A DNA stretch of 64,000 nt. Origin: JBBIPA01 sp963820495. Lineage in GTDB: Bacteria > Chloroflexota > Dehalococcoidia > GIF9 > UBA5629. This document shows, piece after piece, positions 51,782 to 59,553 of this stretch. The notes under the pieces were generated by a model. That model was not told the DNA's origin. It made no database searches and saw only the letters and a list, made by a program, of their open reading frames with translations. The position numbers and the translations under genes were made by a program. Where the stretch lies: positions 1,054,001 to 1,118,000 of the forward strand of contig CAWGAF010000001.1 in assembly GCA_963820495.1 (NCBI GenBank). The letters run 5' to 3'. Within the stretch, counting starts at the first letter, position 1, and every line of letters starts with the position of its first letter.

Positions 51782-51804
51782 GAACACTCTGGATAAAAAC
51801 AGGC

Positions 51805-52218
51805 TTATACTCTATAACAAACTTCGGGGAGTTTTTTATCGGGGTTGCTTTCCCTTACATACCTGAGCATATGGCTTACATGGGTGATAACTATGCCGGC
51901 CAAGTCCTCACCAGACAGTAGATGTATCCTATCTCCAGAAAACAACACCCTGAGATTGCCGGGAAACTCGCCATCAGCACAGTTATAGACAAAAAATACT
52001 ATTACGCCAGGAAAGATTTCCTTGCTAATCGCCCAGTCCTCTTTTAACCCCAGAGACTCCACCTTACCCCCGATAAAGTTAGCCAATTTAGAGGCATCAG
52101 CGACGTATTCTAAAGCCTCCTGCCTGGCTTTCAAAGCCCGCCCCACCTGCGCCTGATGAGGGCTAACAACGCCTTCGATCTCCCTGAGACTAATTAATTT
52201 TCTATTTTTATCTGCCAA
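51805..52218 (-). CDS. Hypothetical protein downstream of the rhodanese (137 aa)
   Basis: The start is taken as TTG 52218 (MADKNRKLISLREIEGVV), because AGGAGGGAG lies 6-9 nt upstream; the ATG at 52272 has no ribosome site. The C-terminal half is beta-rich (GVIVFFVYNCADGEFPGN, RVLFSGDRIHLLSGED). I do not recognise a family. It follows the rhodanese by 89 bp in the same direction and may be the last gene of the operon. Confidence 0.6.
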   Translation of the reverse strand: MADKNRKLISLREIEGVVSPHQAQVGRALKARQEALEYVADASKLANFIGGKVESLGLKEDWAISKEIFPGVIVFFVYNCADGEFPGNLRVLFSGDRIHLLSGEDLAGIVITHVSHMLRYVRESNPDKKLPEVCYRV

Positions 52219-52307
52219 GCAATACTCCCTCCTGTGCCCCTGGAGGCAACCCGTTTTAATCCCATTTAGCAAGTAATTTCCATTATTTTTGGCATAGAAA
52301 AGAACTA

Positions 52308-52859
52308 TTATTTATTGCCTGAAGCCCCTGTTTCCATGGGGTAGCCTGCCTCTTTCCAAGCATTATATCCGCCTTTCAGGACCTTTACATTCATGGCACC
52401 TTTGTCAATCAGTTCCAGTGCCGCCCGGGCACTCGTCTTCTCATTTGGTCAGGAGCAGTAAAAAATAAGCTCTTTATCAAGCGGAGATGTCCATTCGCCA
52501 GCTATTATTACAGAAAGCGGAACAGATATGGCTCCTTTGATGTGGTCGACATCGTACTCTTCTTTATGACGGTTATCCACAATTAGAATGTCAGCCTTGC
52601 TTTCCATTTTTTGCTTTAATTCGTCTATGGTTATACGAGGTACCATATCTGAGGGCGATGGTCTGGCTGTAGGCACTATCTGAGGCTCAGTTGATGGGGT
52701 TGATGGATTAGCTAAAGGCTCTGTCGGGCATGCAGGGGCGCATTCTGGCACTTCGCTTGATGTTGGAGCTGGCGCAGCACACGCCATGAGAATAACTACC
52801 AAGAGTGCAGCTACTAGATATAGTGATTTTCTGCAGTAATTGATTTTGTTCCGTCTCAT
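52308..52859 (-). CDS. Rhodanese-like lipoprotein with UGA-encoded selenocysteine at the catalytic position (candidate)
   Basis: Read through one in-frame TGA (52449-52451, codon 137) the frame gives 183 residues. A lipobox LMAC (Cys27) is followed by a Pro/Ser/Thr-rich linker, then a rhodanese domain: ITIDELKQKMESKADILIVD, HKEEYDVDHIKGAISVPL, KELIFYCS-U-PNEKTSARAALEL, NVKVLKGGYNAWKEAGYP. The UGA aligns with the catalytic Cys of GlpE-type rhodaneses (C-X4-(S/T)-S loop). A SECIS-like hairpin follows. Conventional calling would end the protein before the active-site loop. It starts 13 bp after cooC, inside the CODH cluster. If real, it is a periplasmic-face selenium- or sulfur-transferase. Confidence 0.75.
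52417..52451 (-). promoter_or_regulatory. UGA plus SECIS-like hairpin in the rhodanese gene
   Basis: On the minus strand: UGA (52449-52451), 15 nt, then AGTGCC (52428-52433), loop CGGGC (52423-52427), GGCACT (52417-52422), a perfect 6-bp stem. The loop begins 21 nt after the UGA and has G among its first two bases, as expected of bacterial SECIS elements read by SelB. Confidence 0.6.
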
Positions 52860-52871
52860 TTCAGTGAAGCA

Positions 52872-53627
52872 TCACAGGCCGGCTTTAGAGATTATCTCCT
52901 GTGCTCCTACTCGCAGTGGCGAACCTTCAGGAAGCTCTATTATCGGTTTCCCTTTTATTTCCAAATCAGGAAGATTGAGGTCTTCAGCTATGGTAGTGAT
53001 AAGTTTTAGCCCGAAGTCCTTAACAGCTTTTTCTATCTCCGGCGGCAGGCCATTTCTAACCCGATTGACTACCAGGAAAACCTTGCCTACCTTAGTCCTC
53101 ATCTCTTTAATCAGGTCTTTCACCCGTGATGCGGCAGTAATGCCACGCATAGTGGGATCAGATACAATTATCAAGAAATCTACATCCTGGGTAGTCTGGC
53201 GGCTGATGTGTTCCATACCAGCTTCGCTATCTACAACCACGTAGGCATAATTTTTAGCCAGTCTATCTATGGAAGCTCGTAGCATATGGTTAGCAGCACA
53301 ATAGCAGCCTGGTCCCTCAGGACGTCCCATAGCCAGCAGGTCTATTTTCGAAGATTCTACCAGGGCTTCCCTGATCTTCTTATCAAGCATATCTTGCTTG
53401 GAAACTCCTGGGGAAACACGTCCCTTGGTAATTTCTTCGGTGACGTCTTCACGGGCATCGCCCACAGTGCCTTCCAAAGGCAGCCCCAGAGCATTATTAA
53501 GATTGGTGCTGGGATCGGCATCGATAGCCAGGACTATACCTTTCTTTGACAGTAAATCTATAAGCATGGCAGAGATAGCTGTCTTGCCAACACCACCTTT
53601 TCCTGCCACCGTAATCGTCGTTGTCAT
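52872..53627 (-). CDS. cooC: CO dehydrogenase maturation ATPase CooC
   Basis: The 251-residue MinD/ParA-type ATPase inserts nickel into CODH. Deviant Walker A GKGGVGKT lies near the start (VAGKGGVGKTAISAML), with IDADPSTNLNNALGL, the CooC Cys pair region GPGCYCAANHMLR and VVDSEAGMEHISR. The ATG at 53627 has GGAG 7 nt upstream; the frame reaches 53648 without one. It lies downstream of the NuoF-like gene and just before the rhodanese. Confidence 0.93.
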   Translation of the reverse strand: MTTTITVAGKGGVGKTAISAMLIDLLSKKGIVLAIDADPSTNLNNALGLPLEGTVGDAREDVTEEITKGRVSPGVSKQDMLDKKIREALVESSKIDLLAMGRPEGPGCYCAANHMLRASIDRLAKNYAYVVVDSEAGMEHISRQTTQDVDFLIIVSDPTMRGITAASRVKDLIKEMRTKVGKVFLVVNRVRNGLPPEIEKAVKDFGLKLITTIAEDLNLPDLEIKGKPIIELPEGSPLRVGAQEIISKAGL

Positions 53628-53819
53628 TTTAGCACTCCTTTCTATCAACCTCTCACCTTCATTAGCCCTTCTTTAACATCATGCTAGGTTATTTAAAAAC
53701 CGATTTTAACACCTTAGCAAGAGTAAGTAAAAGAACTTTTATCACATTATCATCCATATACCCTACTGGCAAATTTAAATCTTAATTTCTGAATTTGAAA
53801 CAAAAGGGCGAGAGGCTAG

Positions 53820-53895
53820 AGATATGATTCTGGTTCATTTGAATTTTGATATTGATGTTTAGGATTTGGTGCTTAGGATTTAGGATTTGAAATAG
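53820..53895. repeat. AT-rich dispersed repeat copy between nuoF and cooC
   Basis: TTTGAATTTTGATATTGATG, TTTAGGATTTGGTGCTTAGG and ATTTAGGATTTGAAA lie in the 279-bp gap of the operon. The gap may mean cooC has its own promoter, but none was clearly identified. Confidence 0.55.
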
Positions 53896-53906
53896 AGACT
53901 TTAGCG

Positions 53907-55811
53907 CTACTTAGAACCTTTAACCTCTACTGGGGGCACCAGGCTTGGTGGGGACAATTTTACTACCGCATTATACTCCGGCGGACAGACTAGCTTACAA
54001 CTGCTGCATTTAGAGCATTTGGTCTGGTCGATTACTTTTATCCCCTTCTCGTTGGTGGTAATTGCCTCCACAGGGCAGGCAAGTACACAGTGCTCGCAGG
54101 CACGCTCGCATTTTTCCGGGAGAATGTAATAGGCAATAAGCTCCTTGCAGACCAGCGCAGGACACCTTTTCTCCAGGATATGAGCCTCAAACTCATCACG
54201 AAAATAGCGGAGAGAGGTCAGAACTGGATTAGGTGCAGTGCGCCCTAACCCACACAGTGAACCGCTCTTGATATCTTCCCCCAACTCAATAAGTAAATCA
54301 ATATCTTCAATCTTGCCTTTGCCTGCAGTAATATCTTCCAGTATATCCAGCATCTGTTTCGTTCCCAGCCGACAATGCGTGCACTTGCCGCAGGACTCTT
54401 TTTGAGTAAAGTCCAGGAAAAACTTGGCGGTGTCAACCATGCAATTATCCTCATCCATGGCAATCAAGCCACCTGAGCCCATAATTGCCCCGGCTTTACG
54501 CAGCGAATCGAAATCCACAGGAGTTGGCAGCATGCTTTCAGGCAAGCAGCCTCCCGATGGACCACCGATTTGCACTGCTTTGAACTTCTTACCATCTCTG
54601 ATACCACCACCAATATCGAAAATAAGCTCTTGCAGTGTGCTGCCCATGGCTACCTCTGCCAGACCAGTGTTAACCAGTTTACCCGCCAGGGCAAACACTG
54701 CTGTGCCCTTGCTGCCTTCAGTACCGATGCCAGAAAACCAATCCGCTCCCTGCTCCAGTATCAACGGAACGTAAGCAAATGTCTTTACATTGTTCAGCAC
54801 TGTAGGTTTGCCCCATAAACCTGATTTTACCGAATGAGGTGGTCTGGCTCGAGGCATGCTCCGCCTTCCCTCAATAGCATACATCAGCGCCGTCGATTCA
54901 CCGGCAACAAAGGCACCGGCACCTTCAGCTATTTTAATGTCGAGACTGTAATTACTACCAAGAATCCTGTCCCCCAAAAAACCAAGTTTCTCGGCTTGAG
55001 CTAGAGCAGTCTTCAGGCGTTCAATTGCCAGGGGATATTCCGCTCTGGTGTAAATAAACCCCTCATGAGCATCAATAGCATAGCCAGCAATAATCATTCC
55101 CTCCAGAACCCGATGCGGGTCACTTTCCAGGATAACCCTGTCCATGAAAGCCCCGGGGTCTCCCTCATCGGCATTGCAGATTACGTATCTGGTTGGCCCG
55201 GGAGTCTGTCGGCAAAGCTCCCATTTCTCACCAGTGGGGAAGCCAGCACCACCCCGCCCCCTGAGTCCCGATTTCTTTATCCCATCAATTATAACTAAAG
55301 GGTCCATCTGCAAAGCCTTCACCAGGCTGCTGTAGCCACCATTAGCGATATAGTGTTCTATATCCTCAGGGCTGACATAACCACAGTTACTAAGTATTAG
55401 GCGATGTTCGTGCTCAAATCTGGGTAATTCCGGAATATAAATTGTCTCTCCGTCCCCACCCTCGACTGTGCCCAGAGCCAGATCAAGGCAGGGGTCATCA
55501 CCTAGAACATAGCCCTCTACCAGCGTGGATACAACCTGGGGATTAACATTGTGGTAACAGACGGTAAAAGAACCTGGCTTAATTATAGTAACCAGTGGCT
55601 CCATAGAACAGAGACCCATGCAGCCAACCTCGGATACCGTCGCCTTGGCATTCCGTCTAGCCAGTTCTGTTTTAAATGTTTCCACTACTGGCAGTGAACC
55701 AGCGGCTCGACCGCAGGTGGCGGTGCCAATGAGAATATGAGGAACATCACCGTGATAAAGGAAATTCCAGTTCGATTTCGCCTGACTTTGGATATCTCTG
55801 AAGGTTATCAA
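53907..55811 (-). CDS. NuoF/HydB-like NADH-binding flavoprotein with extra iron-sulfur domains
   Basis: This 634-residue protein has three parts. The first is an N-terminal thioredoxin-like [2Fe-2S] domain (TATCGRAAGS, SEVGCMGLCSMEP). The second is the FMN/NADH core GLRGRGGAGFPTGEKW and CNADEGDPGAFMDR, with CGKCTHCRLGTKQM for a [4Fe-4S] cluster. The third is a C-terminal double [4Fe-4S] ferredoxin (CERACEHCVLACP, CSKCSSCKLVCP). It is the electron-entry subunit of NAD-linked hydrogenases or dehydrogenases. Here no hydrogenase subunit is adjacent, so it probably connects NAD(H) or ferredoxin to the CODH/ACS or methylene-THF branch. The start is TTG with GGGGGTGAG upstream. Confidence 0.88.
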   Translation of the reverse strand: MITFRDIQSQAKSNWNFLYHGDVPHILIGTATCGRAAGSLPVVETFKTELARRNAKATVSEVGCMGLCSMEPLVTIIKPGSFTVCYHNVNPQVVSTLVEGYVLGDDPCLDLALGTVEGGDGETIYIPELPRFEHEHRLILSNCGYVSPEDIEHYIANGGYSSLVKALQMDPLVIIDGIKKSGLRGRGGAGFPTGEKWELCRQTPGPTRYVICNADEGDPGAFMDRVILESDPHRVLEGMIIAGYAIDAHEGFIYTRAEYPLAIERLKTALAQAEKLGFLGDRILGSNYSLDIKIAEGAGAFVAGESTALMYAIEGRRSMPRARPPHSVKSGLWGKPTVLNNVKTFAYVPLILEQGADWFSGIGTEGSKGTAVFALAGKLVNTGLAEVAMGSTLQELIFDIGGGIRDGKKFKAVQIGGPSGGCLPESMLPTPVDFDSLRKAGAIMGSGGLIAMDEDNCMVDTAKFFLDFTQKESCGKCTHCRLGTKQMLDILEDITAGKGKIEDIDLLIELGEDIKSGSLCGLGRTAPNPVLTSLRYFRDEFEAHILEKRCPALVCKELIAYYILPEKCERACEHCVLACPVEAITTNEKGIKVIDQTKCSKCSSCKLVCPPEYNAVVKLSPPSLVPPVEVKGSK

Positions 55812-55857
55812 CCACTCACCCCCAAGGGAGGTAGGGATTTTATCCGATTAGAACAAC

Positions 55858-56340
55858 CTATTCTGGTTGTTCCTGCTTCACTGGTTTAACAGTGACCAGA
55901 ACCTCCTCCACCTTCTGGGCGTTCATTCTAGGGTATACGGTGCCCCCGACGACCACCACTGGAGCTAGAGCGCAGCAACCAACACAGGCAACCCTGTCCA
56001 GGCTGAACTCCTTGTCTTCAGTGATGCCACCAACCTCTATCTTCAACTCCCGCGCCATAGCTTCCAGCACAAGCCTGCCACCTGCCAAGTGGCAGGCAGT
56101 GCCCATACATACGTCTACCGGATGCTTGCCCAGCGGAGTGAATCGGAATTGATTATAAAAAGTAGCGATGCCGTAAACCACGGTTCCTGGAAGATTCAGG
56201 AACTCGGCGATTTTCAGCATCGCCTCTTTTGAAATATAACCCAACTTCCGCTGGGATGCCTGAAGAATAGCAATTAAGTGACGTCTGTCTTTTTTATCTG
56301 GAGTCAGGACGTCATCAAGTTGTTTATCTAATTCTTCCAC
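55858..56340 (-). CDS. NuoE/HydC-like [2Fe-2S] protein
   Basis: The 160-residue protein has the helical N-domain (RHLIAILQASQRKLGYISKE) and the thioredoxin-like domain. The latter carries CMGTACHLAGG and ACVGCCALAPVVVV, the CX4C...CX3C-type pattern of the 24-kDa NADH dehydrogenase subunit. It pairs with the NuoF-like protein encoded just downstream. Its start overlaps acsC by 13 bp. Confidence 0.9.
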   Translation of the reverse strand: MEELDKQLDDVLTPDKKDRRHLIAILQASQRKLGYISKEAMLKIAEFLNLPGTVVYGIATFYNQFRFTPLGKHPVDVCMGTACHLAGGRLVLEAMARELKIEVGGITEDKEFSLDRVACVGCCALAPVVVVGGTVYPRMNAQKVEEVLVTVKPVKQEQPE

Positions 56341-57695
56341 TGTTTCACTAGATTGGGCAAGTAAGCCGGTATTTCACTGGCTTCTCTAGGCCCAACTATA
56401 ATCTCCCACCCCGGGAGCGCTTCCTCCAGCTCACCCTTGATGCGGGCTACCTTGCCAGGGATAATCAGCTTCCGGTGCTTTACCTTGCCTTCAACTCCAT
56501 GCTTTTTAACATAAGGGCCAATGGAATCACCACTGAATTTACCAGCAGCCCAGCCAGTGAGAACGCCGAGCCCCTCGGTATCCTTGACACAGAGCCAAGA
56601 TGGAATCTTGCTGCCTTCAACTTCTGAAGCAACAATGAAATAAGTCAGCGCCCAGTTGCTGGTAATCAAGACTGGAGAATCTGCGTTTGGCTCGCCAATC
56701 TCGTAAATCTTTTCCTCCACAGACATTGGTATCCGGGGGTCGGTATAAATATTAAGCCTTTGAACCAGCAACGGCAATAAGGAGCTGGCATCAAAATCAG
56801 AAAGGACGATGACGCCGGGATACTTGATAACAAACATTGCCGCCAGAAGAGTTTCCCGCATCTTATCCTTAGCCATAAAGCAGGGGAACCCGATGGTAGG
56901 ATAGCCCAGAGGCCTGAAGTTTTGCTTCAAAGCTGCTCGCCGAATCAGCGTTTGGTCTCTAACTGCATCCACCAGATTCCTGGAGCCTGGGTCAAGAACT
57001 ACCTCCTCAAGACCAGCTTCCTTCAACTTGGTGGTAAGCGGTATTAATTCTTCTACACTTTTTCCTCTGACAGCTACAGGTGTAGGCGACCCTTTAATAC
57101 CAGCAATAACCTTATCGATATTGTCTTTGGTTATGGGATAGAGCAATGGCTTCCTGTCGCCACAGGCGTTCCTGGCAGCTAGCAGAGCATCAGTATCCTC
57201 GCTGATTAGAACGATACCGAAGTCAGCACTGCCGCAGACCTTCTTAACCAGGGCTTCAAACTTAGCCTTGTCGCCCGATTCAAACTGCAGCGCCAAAAGG
57301 TTCGCCTTCAAGGTAATACCCACCCAGGGGAATTGCAATTCTTTAAGCTTCTTTATCTTCTCGTCCACCTTAGCATCAGGCTCTTTATCTGAGATCAGTA
57401 GAGCAATGCCCGGCTGGTGAACGAAGGTCTTCTCATGCCTGTAGACAACTTCTTCATTGCCAATCTTGAGGGCATTGTTGCCTGAAGCGATAGTAACCAG
57501 CTTAATAGGCGGTGCCAGGGCATCTTCCAACTCAGCTCTTACTTCAGGCGAAAGATAAGGGCATTTGTCCACAGTAGCACCACCGCCAGCTAATTTCATA
57601 GCAAAGGCAAAACAGGTGGGAAAACCACACTCGCGGCAATTCTTTTTGCCACCGTCAGGAAGCCTCTTTACGACATCAGTGCCTTTAAGTGCCAT
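56328..57695 (-). CDS. acsC: Corrinoid iron-sulfur protein large subunit (AcsC/CdhE)
   Basis: The 455-residue protein carries the methyl group on cobalamin. The N-terminal four-Cys [4Fe-4S] motif is CRECGFPTCFAFAMKLAGG, ending DKCPY (Cys at 20, 23, 28 and 46 roughly). The TIM-barrel and C-terminal B12-binding domains follow (TEGLGVLTGWAAGKF region). It lies 20 bp after acsB and overlaps the NuoE-like gene by 13 bp. Confidence 0.95.
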   Translation of the reverse strand: MALKGTDVVKRLPDGGKKNCRECGFPTCFAFAMKLAGGGATVDKCPYLSPEVRAELEDALAPPIKLVTIASGNNALKIGNEEVVYRHEKTFVHQPGIALLISDKEPDAKVDEKIKKLKELQFPWVGITLKANLLALQFESGDKAKFEALVKKVCGSADFGIVLISEDTDALLAARNACGDRKPLLYPITKDNIDKVIAGIKGSPTPVAVRGKSVEELIPLTTKLKEAGLEEVVLDPGSRNLVDAVRDQTLIRRAALKQNFRPLGYPTIGFPCFMAKDKMRETLLAAMFVIKYPGVIVLSDFDASSLLPLLVQRLNIYTDPRIPMSVEEKIYEIGEPNADSPVLITSNWALTYFIVASEVEGSKIPSWLCVKDTEGLGVLTGWAAGKFSGDSIGPYVKKHGVEGKVKHRKLIIPGKVARIKGELEEALPGWEIIVGPREASEIPAYLPNLVKQWKN

Positions 57696-57715
57696 GTTAA
57701 TCCTCCTAGTCTATG

Positions 57716-58942
57716 TTATACCGGTAACTCTACCTCGCCTTTAACCCAGGGATGACCTACTTTATCCAAGAATGCAATTAGCTCATCAGTGTTTTTGGCA
57801 TCATCTTCGGTAGCTATCTTATCATATAAATCTGCAGGTATGGCATCCTTGAACCGCTCTTTAATCTCCTTGGGCATCCACACACAGCGCTTCAAGCCTC
57901 CATCAGCTTGAAGGAATTTAGGCGACCTGAGATACTCCAGCGCAATACCCAGGAAACCTTCTACCTGCCTGCCACCACTGGTATCAGCAGCCATAGTGGA
58001 GAAAGGCTTGCCGGTCACAGTATTGCCCACAAAGTCACGGTGGACAAGACCAAAGGCATCAACCTCAGGTATATAAAACCAGATTGCCTGGAAGCAACCG
58101 CAGGAAGTATGAGGATATTCAAAAGCACTGTGCAGGTAAACTCGGGTATATGCGCCCATTGATTTCTCCGCCCCCAGCTTATTGCAGCCAGCATATTCGC
58201 CCCTTACAGGGTCAAGGCACTCGCCTTTCTTCACTTCTTGCACTGGACCTTCTGGATCTAGTTTGTAAGCAGCTCTGCCATCAAACCAACTAATAGCGCC
58301 GCAATTAGCAACCCTTTCCGGGGTGGCGATGCAGATATGCGTTGGAGCAAAGCTCTGACACAGGGCACAGCTGTAAAACTCCTGAACATCTTCGTCCTTT
58401 AAGCCACGTGCTCTTTCATCTCTAGCTTGATAAACCGCTTTGGCATTCGCCAGAAGCTCTTCAACTTTCTTTTCATCGGTAACAAAAGTAAAGGAAATCT
58501 TCTCAATAACATCCAGCTCCGAGGTATAGAGGAACATCAACATTTGTCCCAGCACATTAAATGAATTGAGCCCCTTGGCATAGGCCTCTTTGCCAAGCCT
58601 AACCCAGATTTCATCTCTCTGGTTCATATGATACAAGCCCTCAATATAGTTGGCATAAAGATGCATCCTTCTTTCGAATACAGGCTCCATATCTTTTTCC
58701 AGCTTGGCGCCAGCAACATTAATCAACATGGCGAACGAGTACGCTTCCCCTTCCTTCAATTCGTTTATATCCGGCCCAATAATCTCTACCTTCTCGTGTT
58801 CAACCTCGTCCATGTTCTTCAAAGTAACCAGCTCGAATTTTGCCTTTGCTTTGGGACCGCCTAAATCAACATAAGCATCGGCTTTCCTGATTACCTCGCC
58901 TTCATACTGGGGACCAACATCTACCGGGAATATTCCTGCCAT
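57716..58942 (-). CDS. acsB: Acetyl-CoA synthase catalytic subunit, short CdhC-like form
   Basis: The 408-residue protein condenses CO, methyl and CoA at a Ni-Ni-[4Fe-4S] A-cluster. The ligands are visible in FYSCALCQSFAPTHICI, CGAISWFDG and HTSCGCFQAIWFYIPE (the Cys-Gly-Cys of the distal nickel). At 408 residues it lacks the roughly 300-residue N-terminal domain that binds CODH in AcsB of acetogens, and matches archaeal CdhC in length. It lies 6 bp after cdhB. Confidence 0.93.
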   Translation of the reverse strand: MAGIFPVDVGPQYEGEVIRKADAYVDLGGPKAKAKFELVTLKNMDEVEHEKVEIIGPDINELKEGEAYSFAMLINVAGAKLEKDMEPVFERRMHLYANYIEGLYHMNQRDEIWVRLGKEAYAKGLNSFNVLGQMLMFLYTSELDVIEKISFTFVTDEKKVEELLANAKAVYQARDERARGLKDEDVQEFYSCALCQSFAPTHICIATPERVANCGAISWFDGRAAYKLDPEGPVQEVKKGECLDPVRGEYAGCNKLGAEKSMGAYTRVYLHSAFEYPHTSCGCFQAIWFYIPEVDAFGLVHRDFVGNTVTGKPFSTMAADTSGGRQVEGFLGIALEYLRSPKFLQADGGLKRCVWMPKEIKERFKDAIPADLYDKIATEDDAKNTDELIAFLDKVGHPWVKGEVELPV

Positions 58943-58948
58943 TTTCTT

Positions 58949-59506
58949 TTACGCCTCCTTTTCCTTTAAATTCTTTATTAGAGTATCCAAGAATTCCTTC
59001 CACTGGTCGTCTTTTCGGAAATTGGGAAGAGAATAACTGGCATTAGGATAGTAATACTTACATAAAGTCATAGTCTTAAGATGCGGGGCAAAATGCTTTA
59101 ACGTCGACAGCCCCTGCTCACCGAGGTCGGTCCTGAACCCCATAAACATCACCAGATCATGATTGCCTTCCTTTTTAACCCCTTTCCATGCTGGGTCTTT
59201 AAGATGGTTCAGTATCTCGATGATGTCATAGGTGCTGGCTGGCTCAACGCCCATTTCCAGTAACTTCTTCTTAGTATTGGCGGTGGCGCATATGGGTATA
59301 TTGAGCGTCTTAGCTATCTCCACAGCATACTCTATCACTGGTTTATCCCCCAGAGACTTGGTTAAAGCCCAGGTACCGATTACCAGAAGAGGTCTCGTAG
59401 CTCGTTTGATCAAGTGAGCATACTCGCCGGGGTCCTCAATCAGCCTGGCATATTTCGTCCCGGTCATGGTATTGACATAATGGAAGGGAAGAACTGTAAC
59501 TGCCAT
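58949..59506 (-). CDS. cdhB: CODH/ACS epsilon subunit (CdhB-like)
   Basis: The 185-residue protein contains RATRPLLVIGTWALTKSLGD and DLVMFMGFRTDLGEQGLSTL, the DHS-like Rossmann fold of the archaeal CODH epsilon subunit that accompanies CdhA. It is absent from ordinary bacterial CooS/AcsB complexes. GGAGG precedes the ATG. It is 47 bp after cdhA. Confidence 0.9.
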   Translation of the reverse strand: MAVTVLPFHYVNTMTGTKYARLIEDPGEYAHLIKRATRPLLVIGTWALTKSLGDKPVIEYAVEIAKTLNIPICATANTKKKLLEMGVEPASTYDIIEILNHLKDPAWKGVKKEGNHDLVMFMGFRTDLGEQGLSTLKHFAPHLKTMTLCKYYYPNASYSLPNFRKDDQWKEFLDTLIKNLKEKEA

Positions 59507-59553
59507 ATTTACCTCCTTAACTTATCTAAACGATTCTCTTCTCTGATTTTATC

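Noticed and set aside
52449..52859. Rhodanese as a complete 136-residue protein ending at the UGA
   Set aside because: It would stop inside the active-site loop, while the same frame continues as a clear rhodanese C-terminal half to a TAA at 52308.
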